Assembly (NCBI GenBank): GCA_008921705.1
Contig: VFFE01007126.1
Location: 417,830-481,829, forward strand
DNA: 64,000 bases
Reading direction: 5' to 3'
Origin: Burhinus oedicnemus
Lineage: Eukaryota; Chordata; Aves; Charadriiformes; Burhinidae
Shown here piece after piece: positions 26,601 through 56,300 of this stretch. How positions within the stretch are numbered: position 1 is the first letter of the stretch; every line of letters starts with the position of its first letter. The translations under genes and the position numbers were made by a program. A model generated the notes under the pieces. That model was not told the DNA's origin. It did no database searches and was given only the letters and a program-made list of their open reading frames with translations.

Positions 26601-29600
26601 TTTACTTAACACTCTCTTTAGCATGCACTTCGCCAAGAGACAGAGAAGAACGAAGACAGAACAGCGATAGGAACGGAAAATAAAGACTTTCAACCTTGTA
26701 AATAAATGCTAGGCCTTTCCAGTGACAGCAACGTTCCCGGTGAAGATAAACATCGCTCCCTCTTGTGGCTAAAACTAACTATTGCTAACTTAGTCGTACT
26801 TCAAATCTTTTCATGAAAATTCATTGAAGAAAGAATTCTTCACCTAAATTTGCATCTTAATGCACAGTCACATACATGTTCACACATGCAAAAGTATTAT
26901 TATAATAATACACCATGCACAGCGTTCATATCGGATATACAATTTCACCTCGTACCTCTGTGTTAAAAGGCCACCAAAAAAAAAAAATCTCCCTCAAAAG
27001 GGTGATAAAACCAGAGAAGAAAACTTATCGGGGATCTGATATGCAGAAATCTACAACTCCATACATAAGAGGCTGTAAGTGATGGAGTTTGTCACATCCA
27101 GACACTAACCGAACTGTTGCCCCCTAGCTAATGAAGAGTTAAGCTCACAGACTAGCTTGGAAATTAAAGATGTGAAACTACTGGATTCCTTCACAGGATT
27201 AACACACACCCTTAAATCTCTCTTCTCAGGGTACGCAGAACCCTCTACAAGACTTTCTGTGAGCATGTCAAGACCTTGGTGGCTCCAGAGACCTCAACAA
27301 TTTATTTTTTAATTCAACTGAATGGCCATTGTAAGTCCAACATACAGTGTAACGACACAGTCCCTTACCACGTGTAAGTAGATAGGAGATGTGTTATTAG
27401 TGCTGTTTAATACAGCTGTACCAATGCACCCTAATGCCTTGAGACCCTCTCCCTCGCCCTGGTTTCCAACTTGACAGAAAAACAGAGGATGCCTCTCATT
27501 TTGTCTCAATGCAGTGGACCTTTCTTTATGCAGATTTGTACAACAAACTTGTCCTCAAAGAAAAAAAAATAAAATAAACAGTACTACTTCCAGTCAAGCT
27601 GCCATTTCATCTACAGAACAATGAATTATTTTCTATGCTTTTGTTGCTAACAGATCACAATTTATATAAAATGCCAAGTATATTAGAATTTTTCTATGAA
27701 ATATCGTTGTACAATAAATTCCCCTCCAAAAACATTGCAGTGTGAAGATGGGAATAGAAGACTATAGAATTACTAATATTTGTGTTCTCTTTTAACTCAA
27801 TAGTATGTTATTTAAACAAGAAAGCATTATTTCATTACATAGAATGAGTAATATGGTTATTCACAGGAGTAACAGCTAACAACTCAGGTATTTCCAGCTG
27901 GTATCAGGAAACGTTCAAATTTATCTAAAATACATAGCTACTATTATTTGTCACAAAGAATGGTTGGAGACCAAGAATTAAAATACCTTGAACATAGGAC
28001 AGACAATGTCATTTAATCCCAGACAAAAAAGCAAACGTGCGCTCTGGGATTTTTCCACTCCACCTTCTGTAAATCTCTTTCAAAACATTTGTTGCACTCA
28101 AGGTGCGAATGTCCTTGAAACAGAAAAATAAAGAGAGCATAAAGGTGATATTTTGGGAGCAAATTGCAACTATGTATGTCCGTACTTTCCAGGAACTTGT
28201 AGCTCCTTTTTCCCTCAATAGCGGCTGCGGCTGATCTTAAGAAAACTAGACCTGTCCCTACAGGAGTTTCCCCTTAAACAGCCTCCCCACCCTCCCCCAT
28301 CATTAAGGAACCATAATTCAAGCTTAAATACTTTGGAAAGAAATTCATTTTCCTGCAGTAAAGGAAGACTGATGCACAAACATTAGAGCAATCTAATTTT
28401 AGATCATTCAGACAATACACTGGATCCTTACACGCATTTATTTAAGGCTATTTATAGTCCTCCAGACGCTGCTGGAAGTATAGTCATCCATTGTGGAGTT
28501 ACTCCGCTGTACTCTGCTTTGGGAGGGAGGGAGGAGGCAATCAAGAGTCTGATTGTTCTGGGGAACACAGGTATGGAGGTGTCAGACGAAATGTTCATTT
28601 GCAGTCTGAACGGAGATCAAAAGATTCAGCCGCTTAGCAACTCCACTGCTGCCAAAAACCGTAGGGGCACTGCAGAACTTGGAAGTCCCAAACCGCACCA
28701 AATTACAGGCCCAGATACAAACGCTGCTCATAGCTGCAGGCATGGAAAAGGGACCGTGTGCCAGAGCGGGGAAAAAACCCTGAAAAAGTTTTCAGTCCTC
28801 CGGGGACACTTCTGGAGCAGTATAAATGGCTATACTGTACCTCAGAGCCTGAGTGTTGAAGTCAGCAGCTCCCTCGTAGGCATGTGACTTCCAGAACAAA
28901 GTTCTTCTTTTTGTTGTAGGCACTTACAAGCTCATCTAAATGTTGGCACTCCACAGTCTCCAGGACTGGGTTATCAGAAGGCCTCTCAGACCCCAGACTT
29001 TCTTCAGTTCTTCTTTTTAGTTCATTTAAAAAAAAAAACCAAAACAACCAAATATCAACATATCAACATATCTTCTGGCTTCAGATGAATTTTAACAATG
29101 CATCTAAGGCAACCTTTCCGATGCACACAGGCAGCGGTAAGAGGAAGAAGGGTCCCACCACTTCACACATTGAACTGTAATTCAGGCTCGGCTCCCTATG
29201 GTACCACAGAAGCCTCTGGACCATCAGCTCCAGCTCTTCTGCTGGAAGATGAGAACATACTGCTTCTCCACTTATCCTTGTCTGATACACGGATCATCTT
29301 TATCACATTTAGATGCAAGTCCTGGGCCCGTTAGCTGTTCTAGAGCGGACACGCTATTTTAACACATAGCGTCATTCAGATATCCAGGTCAAAGGACTCT
29401 GAGTTGAAGATGGAAAACGCAAAGCGCTACAGCACAGCATCTTGTTTTCATCAAAGCACGCCTTGAGTAGAAAGATCTGCTTCTGAAGTTATGGGTGATT
29501 TTTGACAACCTTCCCCATGGAGCTGAATCACCTGGCCATGCAGAACCCAATGCGTTACCATTTTTCTTTAAAGCAGCAGCTACAAGGCACAGCAGATAAA

Positions 29601-30784
29601 ATATGTTTGTAGGTCACAGATCCTTAAGTCAGTGTCCTAGTATCTATGTGAGCTAAATATGATATGATCCACTACTTAAAGAGAAACAGAAAGTTAAAAA
29701 TGATTAGTCCAAGGTTCCCAAAAAGACTGAGATAGATTCAGAAACAGAATTTAACTCATCATGGCTTTCAAGTTAACGACTTAATCATACTGTGCAGCAA
29801 CTCGGTGTGATATCAGATCTAAGTCTGCCCTTAGAAGTATTAGCAGGCTGATGTTGGGGCGATCAAACCATACTGCTTTGAAGTCCAAAAGATAGTTCCT
29901 CACTGGAAGAGAACAACTTCACATTTTATGAAAGATAAGTAACTAATAAAATGGGGAAAGGACAAAACAAACTGGCATAACAACAAATAAGGTAGGTCTA
30001 TCTTGAAGATTTTTCTTTCTAAAAATTATGTTCCGTGATTAGTTATGACCCTTTAAGAACTAGCTGATCCCCAGCAAAAGAAATCCAAGCTACCCCCAGC
30101 AATAAGGGCAGGCCAGCAGCACTCCTGCCAAAGGGGTTAATTTGTTACGCTGCCTTTTTTCAAGACCTCACGATCCAAGACCTTTGAAACGTCCAGTGTT
30201 TGCTATTGAAATATTGCAGAGCTAAGGTATCACGGCCAGTTCAGGCCATATGCTTGCCTACGAATGCTACCGTTGAAAAGCAGTTTCCTGAATCATTTGA
30301 AAAACGTTTTAATAGCATCAGCAAGAACAACAACAGAGAACAACCACCGCACAGGCACTACGCTACAAACAAAACCAAGAGGCCACTAGACAGTGAGCAT
30401 GGCCAAGGAAGACCAGGCTGCGCTCAAGATAAAGCCTTTCGCTTCCGTGTTGGCAAGTTACTGTTTATTTTCCTTGTGAGGAAGTATTGTATCACTGATC
30501 AATGTTCAATCAAAAATGAACATCTCAGTATCTCCCTGTTCTAGGAATATAGTTATGCAACTCAACTAACACATAAACACATGCAGCAAAACCAGCTAAG
30601 ATGATGTGAAACGCGTATCAGAAAAATGCAGTTTAAGATAAATAAAAAAAAAATCAGATCTAGAAGTAAATGAACTGCTAGGAGCTACTTCCCAATAAAC
30701 TTAAAGTAACATATAAGCCCAAAGATGAAGCATTTAGGTGACCTAGAAAAAGTATATAAAAGATAGCACAGATAATCAGATGTA
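20646..30784. other. No recognised gene; several splice-flanked open segments
   Basis: AT-rich with moderate-GC islands near 21.3-21.7, 25.0-25.3 and 25.7-26.0 kb. Minus-strand segments with good acceptors and donors occur at 22705-22765 and 21716-21764. None matches a family I recognise. Confidence 0.55.
24334..24379. repeat. Imperfect 23-bp tandem duplication
   Basis: Two adjacent units start ACTGAAGTAA; about 18 of 23 positions agree. Confidence 0.75.
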
Positions 30785-31045
30785 CAGAACAGTTTCTGCA
30801 CAAGAAACTACTAAATAGACTGGGAACCCTCAGGCTTGAAACAGAGAGGTCTATAAAATCATGCGTAGTATGAGAGAGATGAAGAGAGAATGATTATTTG
30901 CTACTTGAGACTCACACAAGGAAATCATCAGGTTTAAAACACAAGCCAAAGGAAATACTTTTTCCAAACAAGGCATAGTTAAATTGTGTAACTTATTGAG
31001 TGTTGTGGATGCCAAGTATTTAAATGGGTTCAAGAGGGATTATAC
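30785..31045 (+). repeat. Ancient CR1-like LINE fragment, sense
   Basis: Diverged CR1 landmarks are in sense order: GAGGTCTATAAAATCATGCG, then CAGGTTTAAAACACAAGCC, then GTTGTGGATGCCAAGTATTT and GGGTTCAAGAGGGATTA. The open frame on the opposite strand here is a by-product of the repeat. Confidence 0.7.
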
Positions 31046-34000
31046 AAATGCGTGTAGAATACTTCCATTGGTGGCTATAAAAAAAAAACCAAAAAACCAA
31101 CAACAGTTTTGATGCAACCAGATGCTTCAGAAGTCCCTAAGCTGATGACTGCCAGAAACTGGGTGGAAGAAACAGGATGACATTTCTCTCAGTCTCACGT
31201 TCCTTTCCTAAAGAGCCATGAAGGCACGACACTGGAGCACACGGTCTTCTGGGTTTGTCCAGGACAGCAGCTCTTTGCAAAGGCGCCTTACAGCTGTGGA
31301 GACAAGAAGTCTGCTGGGCTACCCTGTAAGAGGAACCTCCAAGGTTAACTATAGTTTCTCTCAGCCTTCACTGCAGCTCATTCTCATGACTGCACTGACT
31401 TGTGGGGCAGAGAAGGGGAAGAGGGGAGAGTGAGAGAGCAGGAGCGGAGAGAGTCAAGAGAACTATGGCACCATTCATGCCGCATTGAGAAACTACACCA
31501 CCATTTCCTTCTTCTAAAAAATTTTTCCTCTAGAAAGCTTCTGAGCGTTTTTTTGACAGCGCAGACAGTTTACAATGTCTGAAAGTTTTTTTTATGGCAT
31601 GCTATGAACAAAAATTAAATACCAGTGCCAAGAATTAGAATGATTTACATCATTCTCTCCAGGGTGGGGCATACTCTATCCTCTATTCAGTTAGAGGCTC
31701 CTAATATCCCCCATGCTGCTGAGCTGCGTTTATCACTATAAATTAAAAGGTTTCCATTTCAAATCTCTGAAGTTCTTGAAAGCAGGGCAGGCTTGGTGGT
31801 GGGGAAAATGGGGGCACGTACTCAACTCATGAGGGAATTGACTGCTTACAGGACAACCACAGTTCCTGGCTCCTGCTGCATTCCTGCAGGGCTCAGTGCA
31901 GCCCTTCATCTCAAAAGCGATAGCCGGAGCAAGAGGAGAGTGCTTGACATCCTACCTTCTCAGCGTAAGCACTGCAAGTCTTGCGACCCGTTTTCAAATG
32001 CATTTCCATAGATGTGGAGCCATACAAATTGACTTTTTGCACAATGTCTGTCTTGGAGGTCAGCGTAGCAATATTGAGCTGGTGATCAGGCAAGTCAGAC
32101 ACTCAACCTGTCGCCGGCAATTTAATGAACTACAAATCAAAGCACATTCAAGAGCTTGTAACATGATTCAGCTGGTTTGCCATCTCTTACCAGGACTACC
32201 CAAATCCAGATGTTCAGGAAAATTTTGCCCAGACTCCACCAAAGTCCCAAGACATTCCTGAAGGAGAGCCATATTGCTTTATTATTTTTCCAGAGCTAGA
32301 TTACCCCGCACTGCAACACTTTCTGGCAGCAAAAGCAATCCTACCGGGGCCCAGAACAGCTAAAGCCGGTGCATGATGTTTTTTTTGTGGGCAGACTAGG
32401 GTAAAATGACCCCAAAGACAGCAACAAAACTCTTGCTTCTATATAAAAGGGGAGATATGCTAAAGGAACAAGACATTTCCTTATTAGTGAAGACAAGACA
32501 AAAAAAACCCCAACCACCCATAAGCTGCAAATTTTAATTTATATTTTCTTTGCTTTAATTGCTGCAGGCAAAGTTTTCATACAGCTCCTGTAGCATCTAC
32601 AGAGAGATGTCCATAAGCAACGCTCCCACAAAATAAGGGTCTCCTATTGGCAAATAAAAGCTGGGATTTCTTTTCAGTGCAGGAAACAATTTTATAAGCT
32701 CCTCTAACAATAACTTTGTTTTGAAAGCATCAAAAATTAGTGGAAATACAGAAAGCAGGATTTCTGTAGTTCCCCCTACCCCAAGGATTAAGCAAAGAAA
32801 TCAGCATCTGCCACAGCACTGCATACTTGCCTACAAAACTGAGCACAGCCAGTAGATGTAATCTGAGGCTGACTTTGCATTGTCAACACTGTTTTTAATC
32901 TAAGATGTTGCACTTTTGGGTTAAGATAAAGCTTTAATACTGGAGGTCTACATCCTGCTCTCTCAACCAAAAGCAAGGAAGTAGCTTCTGGCCAAATAAG
33001 GACATCTTCCAAGGCCTGCAGAATATAACATAGATTTTATTACTGCGTCACCACCAAGATTCAAAACTACAAGGAGTTGTGTCTAATTTAGTTCAGTGCT
33101 CTGTCTTCTGAGTTACAGCAGAGATGCTACTTAAAAGGAAACAAGTAATTTTTGCTGAAAGCCCAGCAAAAAGATAGGCCTCTAGATAGATTTTTGCTGG
33201 CTACCAGACACCCAAATGCAAACACAGCTGACAAAGACTGCGGTGGCCTCTAGTGGCTGTTTTTCCCACATCCCAAACTCATCACATGATTTGGCTCCTA
33301 AGACTGCATCTGCTCCACTTCCCATCGGTATTTGCTAGATCATTCTGAAAGTGGCAGTAGGGTGAGATGGTAATTTTGAGAGGTGCCGCAGGGGAAAGAT
33401 AAGGCAGGACTTGTTACGATCCTCCTAGATGCCATTTATGTATCAGTATCTGCCTGTGCTCACCAACTATGGCTCTTAAGTCACCTGACACGTATACCCA
33501 TTGGTGAGGCAGCTCTGGTTCTTAAAATTGTGTTTTCCACTGATTTTCTGACACAATTTCTTTCTAAGCTATAGTTTAAGCTACATTGTCTAGCAACAAA
33601 GCCAAGAACCAGATGCGTCTTCAAGGAAGACTAATCTTCACTTTTCTTTCGATTGAGGATTTTCAAGTTACAAATGCAGGTTTTAAGAATGATTAAGTAG
33701 CTCAATAGTTCTTAAAAAGAACAATGCATTTTGAGGCGAACTGAACACAGAGGTCCTGGGATCTATAGTCAACAACTCTGCCGTGTAGCAAATCAAACCC
33801 AATGGAAGGTAACATTCAGGACAAAAGCTCCCTAAAAAGTCTAACTTTCCCTAACTCAGGTGACCGTCCTCAGTTTCCTACCATCTTGCCTAGACCACCA
33901 ATGGATCAGCGTAGAGGTTCAGTTTCAGATTGGATGAAATTTTACTCTTCCATATCAGTGAAGCTGAAGTCTATGAAGGCGTTAAACATTGCTTAGCTGA

Positions 34001-37000
34001 AGAGAGTGGAGACCCTCGAATTTGAATAGTAAGCTCCCAGGCCACACCAGACACTGTCCAGTGCATTTTTTGGTATTCTCTAAGTTCATGGTTACCCTCT
34101 CAAGCTTGAAATCACTACTCAAAGGATACAAAACACTGCACAAGCATTACAGCAAACAAGCCCCACCTTCCCGAGAGGGAGGACCAATGCAGTTTCTCAA
34201 GGTGACAGAAGGTGAGAAGCTCAAGAATTCCTGATAATTTTGTGCAAGCTCCTGCACCAGCTCCAGCCTGAGTTACAAGGCATTGCTCTTCAGCCTAAGA
34301 TCTCCTGTCTCTGTGTTCATTGGCTCAAGTGAATATCCCCAAACAGAACAGTGTATTTGTCTTCGACCAGTTATCTCCCTGCTACTGATGCTGCTGGACT
34401 GCAAGCAAGGCCAGCTGCAATTTACATGCCTCCATTTTTGGAACAGACTATTCAAGCACAGTTTTAATTTGATACTCTTTATTATGATATCCAGGAAAAC
34501 AATAACAAGGTGATTGCTTATTACAGCTTCCACAGACTGGAGCTCCAGGCCTAATTGTCCTGGGTACACACATGCGCGCACACACACACACACACACAAA
34601 AAAGACAAATCTTGCCACGAAGAAGTTACAATCTAAATAAACAAAACAAAGATAATGCTTAATCAAGAAACAAAGAGGAGGAATCATCTGTGGCGAGAAC
34701 ACAGGATAGTCTTGGCTTGGCTTCTAGTCTGGAGTTCAAGAGTTGAAATTCCTACCCAGTTACAGTATTCTTATCACCATGGGCTGAATTTTTATCTGTT
34801 AATTACAATGCAACATACATTCTTCAACATTTATAACCCACATAAGGAGACACAAAGCTCAAGTTCTAGACCATAATTTGTGAAGTTGTATACAGTAAAA
34901 CTACAGTCTAGAGATTTGTAGACTTAAGTGCCCAGTTTCCTAAATGAGAAAAGCAATTAATAGTGAACTGCAATATGGAAAACAAAACCATCCAGGAATA
35001 CCAATTTCTGCTAAACCAGTCAAGACTTATTAATATATTTTTTCACTTCGGTATATCAAATTGCCTAACATTCATGTTTGGAATGAAGAAGTAACAACTG
35101 TGTTGTGCTGCATGACAACGCCTGACCTTTAATGGTAACCACAATAAATAAGGAGAATGAATGAATACTGAAAAGCTATCAAATTATAAAGCTACACTTC
35201 AGCTGCTCTGATTCTGCAAAAAGTTTCAAACACAAAAAAAGAAGAAAAAGTTGTCATTTCTGGCACTCACATCACAGATTTGCCATCTTTGAGCTGGATG
35301 AAAGTAAAGTATTTGCAGAAACCTAAAATAAAAGTGACAGGACACATAGAAAGAGATCAAGAGCAAGTATATTGGATTCAAAACTAGGTAGCATGTTTCA
35401 TTTTTTTTTTTAAAACCTGAAATAAGAGTTGCTGCCTTTTGTCTTGTCAACATCAAAAGAACTTCTCTAAAAGGCAGAAAGAAGCCTACTAGAGCTGCAG
35501 CTCAGCACTCCTCACCCACCGTTCACAGAAGGGGAACCGATGGTTGTAGATGCGAATAGCAGTTCCGTTTCAGCGACAGAAAGGCACTTGCTATCTGGAT
35601 GTGAGCTATATCCAAACACTACATTGCAATACAAGTTGTATCTTGATGTATTCATCCTAAAGAGTTTCAGTTCCCTTTAAGTGGGTTCTGATGACACCCG
35701 GCATATTGATGCACTTATTTCTTGCACGTCTGATCCAGAAACACTCTGGCACTGCTTCTATTTTAGTTCTGAAGAGGATGCCAAATTCCTCGATGTGTAG
35801 AGAACTAGGCTTATCAGATCCTAAACTGAGTAGTTCAGGGAGCAATGAGAAGAGGGGATACCTACCAGACATCCACCACAACAACCTACAGTATAAAAAA
35901 ACACCCCCAAGCATGGGCTAATCCAGTGGTCTGAAGATAATCCACAACTAACAATGGGAGGAATTCAAATATGATGAACAGATGATAATTGACATCAGTG
36001 CTCTGAAGTCTTGTTCTTTTTAAAGGATTTCCCAAATTTTCCCCAAGCCTTAATTTTGTAGAACATTCTTATACCCTGTGCAAGAAGTAACCCGAATATT
36101 TGCATGCCAAGATAACTATTACTACAGCCTCCAGGCATTAAACCACAGCCCCTTGGAATGCACTATCTCTGTATGCAGGCTCTCATCGGCCTGTGAACGT
36201 TACAAATATCACGACTGTCTCTCCTTCGTGTTCAAGTCCCTTCAATACTGACATTTTCCACAGAGAACAATTAGGATAGCAATGACCAACACTGCATAGG
36301 GAGCCTATTGAAGCCACCAGTCTCCATCTCCTACAACACAGGCCCCAAGGGCTGAGTCACAAGTGGAACCAAACCCAAGTATGACCTAGGAATCAGCTGG
36401 TGAACTTCTTGAAAACAGGAAACAAAACAAGAGAAACCAAACAACCCTCCGCCCCACATACCTAGACAGGCATACAGTGCAGTTCTTGCAAAGCTCTCTG
36501 GAAGACCTACTTCAATACATAAAGGGTTCATGTGGCAGAGAAAAAAAATAAATCCCACACCAAAAAAGAAAAAAGTTGTAGTTTCCTGGCTGTTAAGTAA
36601 TCTTGTTCTTTTTGATCCAAAAGACACTACATTTTCAGAATTCCTACTTCTATACCACCAGTACCAATCACCTTGCACTCCTTGGAAATCCCGAAACTAT
36701 GACAGGTAAAACGTATCTCAGTATGGCACAGCATACTGAGTATTTCCCCTTCCCCCACAGTATCTTGACAAAAATCCATTAACACTAAAACAGTCTGGCA
36801 TGTATGAGCCAGCCAGACCAGCTCCCTTCTGGTACTGATGACTGGAAGCCCTTCTATGAGGTCTCCCTCCTCATACTGCAATCTAACGTAATTTTCAACC
36901 AAACACGCAGTTGAAAGGGGCAGCTGCCTTATAGCTTGATTCACCTTTTCTCTGCATCTTTTTTTCTTGCTTATACAAAAACACTTGAGTACCTCCAGGA

Positions 37001-39249
37001 TTACTGTCAGGCAACTAATTCAGTGGAAAAGCAACTAAGCACAGTTTTCAGCTGCACCAGCATGCAACCAGAAAGGCTTGTGCTAAACAAGGCAAGGGAC
37101 AGAACCCCAGTTTTGGCAGCAACCTACGTTCCTTTCATCTTAGCGTGACCATGAAAATGCTTCCTTCTCTTTAATATCAAGTTTTGCCCCTGACAAAAAT
37201 CACCTCAGGTGCAGTTAGTCAGAAATCTGCAAAGAGCAAAGGACTGCAGATGTGTATTACCCCTTTTTACAGACATCCAATTACTTGTACCAAAGTACCA
37301 CAGTGCTTATTACAATTCTGGGTAACATAACTCCATAAACACAACTAAAATTTTCAAAGAAAAAAGTATTTAGGAAAATTATCAAATGCTTACCAGTAAC
37401 TACTGATTTTCAAAATGCATTATCCCAGCATACTTAATTTACTTTCAGCATACTCTAACGTCAGCAGAAAATGTCTATGCATTTTCTCTGCACAGCAAAT
37501 CCCTTGATCATTCCTAAGTTTGGGCATGGGATCACCCAAAAAGCACTATTTCCAAGGAGCCATCCTCATGAATAATTCACCCAGGAGAAATCAATCTTTG
37601 TAACTAGTCAGGAGAAAGTGTCCAGATAAAAGCAAAAACTCTGAAAATTAATTTCAGCTGCTCTGCATTCCTTGTTTGTACTTTGAAGTTACACATGATT
37701 ACTTAGTAAAAGTAAAATACTGGTTTTGATAGTAAATTCTGGCACATAAACCAAAGACACATTTGCAGGGGGCGGGGGAAGGCTTGAAATCATCTGTTGT
37801 AAGTCTTAAAAAGTTCTGACAAGATGAAGCAGGGAGGAGGGGGTTTAAGAAAAAAAACAAACAACAAATCCACCAAACCCTATCCACAGTCTGTACGAAT
37901 TACTCAACTCAAATCCATCTACATAGACAAAGCCTTCTCTTTGTGGGACCTGGTTAATTGACCAGGATAAATTACTACAGTCTAAGCAATAATTATTTTA
38001 TTAGGCATAGGAATATAATAATGAGCTCTTCAGTCATTTCCATTTCTAATTTTCCTGATTCCATAATTAAGAAAACATGATTACACAACTAATCTTCTTC
38101 CAACTTATTGAATCCCAGATTACAAAGAGCCAAAATGCAGTAAAATTTGAAAAATCAGTTTTAAACAATTCAAAAGAAGTTATCCAGGCAAACAATAATC
38201 TTATGCCCACAGAAGTAATATCAGACTGGAAATAGAAGTCTCAAAATATTCTAAATTCATGGGGGTTTCCACCCCAAGGTAGAAAATTAAAAATGACTGC
38301 TTTTGCCTCATCCAAAGTGATAAATATGTGTTTTCAGTTATGATACAAGAGACAGAAGAAACTGGCTTTCAATACTCTATCCAAATTCAGAACAATTGAA
38401 ATTATTCTCCATTACTTGGCAGAAAGCAACAACTCCTATAAGGCAAGGATGAAGATTAAGCCATCGTGGAAACAAAAGTGCTTTCTTCAAAGTCCAAAGG
38501 CCAAGAACATCCATAAGGCCAAAAGGAGACAAAAAACAACATCAGAATTAACAGGCAAGAATATACTCTTTTGAAGTTTTTTGAAATGTAAACTTCAGGT
38601 TCACTTCCAGACTACTGTGCCAAAGAATGAGGTTTACAAGAAACAGTTTGCCTTAGGGGAACAACTATTACAACCCTCAGACTCCAATAAGTCTTAAAAA
38701 TCTCAAGAAGTACCTTAAACGCTCCCTTCACAATTTGTTCCTCCACCCTTTACGATTTTGACAGGCCCAGGACAACCAGGTATCACAAGCAGACTGATTT
38801 AGAGTCAAAGTACCAGACTAGGAACTTTAAATTTTGCCCCTTTTGGCTTAAGGTACAACTTGAGAGCAAGGCACAAAGAATCTATGAACGTCTTTTTAGA
38901 AACAGACATGAAACATGATTTTGTGCGAGTATTTAATGTATGCAATTCCCTCAAAATTTCCGAGTTCCAATTTTCCAGTTTCATGGTCAGATCAGATAAA
39001 TTCACAGTTTCAACACTTGAGTTTTATTTCTTCAAATCAAGATACGGTATAGCTACTTCCACTGAAGCAGACTGGGTATATTACAGGGCATGCTGCCCCA
39101 GAAAGTTAAGCAAGCCCAAGTCTGTCAAGTCCACTTCAGGAGCTGTGAAGCAAGTACTCAGGAACTTTGACTAAAGTTAGCTGAAACATAAAATAAATTA
39201 TACTGCAATAACTCTAAATAGCACTAAACAGTTGAAGAATTGATAGTTA
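31046..39249. other. No recognised gene between old CR1 and TRAM1 3' UTR
   Basis: AT-rich. Minus-strand segments with plausible splice sites are at 31956-32078, 32827-33015 and 35271-35322, but their phases do not all agree. They are listed as leads, not genes. Confidence 0.55.
34565..34598. repeat. (CA)n with CGCG core, alternating purine-pyrimidine
   Basis: About 34 bp of strict purine-pyrimidine alternation: ACACATGCGCGC followed by CA dinucleotides. Confidence 0.93.
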
Positions 39250-40702
39250 CTTGCGGTCAAGATTTTGTGCTAGAAACATTTATTCTGTATAGTAAGCAAC
39301 TGAACTGTAAAAGACACAGAATGCAGATTTATTATTTTGTTGGGTATAAACTCAAGTAGTATAACAGTTTTTAATTAAAACTATTTTATTTATCAGCCTG
39401 ATTGCTCATAATTACTCCTCTCAATCAATAAGTAGTCCAATACTTGGCTTAACTTGAAAGACTAATTTAGCAACTTCTTCTTAAGACTGAACTAAATCTC
39501 TAACTCATTCTCTCAAGTGAAATTGGTTGAATTATACCCATTACAAAGGGGTACAGAGGAAACATTAACTGCATATTAAACTGGAAAATTAACTGGACAA
39601 AGCTTCACATTCAACACAATTATGAAAGACAGATAATGGAAAAAATCTTAAATTAAGATTTTTTCCAGTTGTAGCAAAGGGCACAATAAATCAATTTTAA
39701 GAAGTTGTAGCTTTTAAATATTTTTTCATAAAAATATATATAGGAGAAATCAAACTATTTCCTAAGACAGGTGAAACAAAGCAAAGCAGTTAGAATAAAG
39801 GAATGTTTCTCAACTTGATCCATTTACCTAACAAATTCCTTCTTCATGGAGCATTAAATGCCTCCTAAAACAATCACAACACGTTGTAAGAACCTCCACC
39901 CTCTAAAATCAGACAGACAAGTTTTCAAAGAAGGTCCAACACACGCTAATTCTCCAAGATACGTACACTTCAAAAGCACAGACAGGAGTTAACAGTGCTA
40001 CTCAAATCAACTCTTTCTATGACCATACAGGCTCCCTTCTAATTTTCAAGTGCTAAAGCTGTATCTCAAAGGGCCTTTGTTCCTTGTAAGAGGTTTCTAA
40101 CCAACAAACAATAAGACTCTGCAACATTTCCAATTAGTTCAGTTTTGTTTTAATGATATGGGGCAATTCTTAGAGCAGACATTGTGTAGCTAATAACTAC
40201 AAAATAAAGAGGTTTATTGGTGTGGTCTTGGAATCCCAATTTGAACTGTAAATTTGAATCAAGTTAATTAACTGAAAAGCCAGAGTATCTGAAAACGCAT
40301 ACTAAGTTTTTTTACTTCAATTTTGCAGTACTTCTTGAAGAACTTGGAAAAAGTGAAGTTGGTAGAACAGTATATATCACCAAGATTACAAAAACTGGAA
40401 AGAAATAATACATTGCAACAGTGATCCTCATTAAGTGAAGTTATTTCATCACAATAAATGTTTAAAAAAGTGTCAATGTTATTTAAAAAGTGTTGTGTCC
40501 CCCCCCCAAGTATTTGAAGACAGATAAACCTTTTTCCTTAGTCAAAATGGCTTTTAAAAAAAGTTTCTCAAAACAACAGCAATAATCAAAAAACATGAAT
40601 TGTATTTTCTTTAATCCATAACACCTCTAGTGCTGAAGGGCCATCCATGTAAAAAGCAGAATCTTTGGGGACATTAGTCAATTAACTTAACAAAACCCAG
40701 TT
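39250..40702 (-). other. TRAM1: Probable TRAM1 3' untranslated region
   Basis: AT-rich sequence follows the stop. Minus-strand AATAAA signals are seen at 40213-40218, 39385-39390, 39328-39333, 39279-39284 and 39023-39028. A distal end near 39.0-39.4 kb would give a 3' UTR of about 1.3-1.7 kb, in line with what I recall for mammalian TRAM1. The exact cleavage site cannot be fixed from sequence; the left boundary given is approximate. Confidence 0.5.

Positions 40703-56300
<15,598 letters not shown>

Noticed and set aside
27309..29290. Several short minus-strand open segments with fair splice sites (around 27.4, 28.1, 28.9 and 29.2 kb)
   Set aside because: Open segments of 60-100 nt next to AG and GT are common by chance; phases could not be linked into one frame.
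36627..36944. 105-codon minus-strand frame that looks somewhat protein-like
   Set aside because: No convincing acceptor and donor bracket it, no family is recognised, and random frames of this length are numerous in the window.
1..39000. 5' exons of NCOA2, the neighbour of TRAM1 in mammals
   Set aside because: No CpG island and none of the conserved bHLH-PAS coding sequence is visible on either strand.
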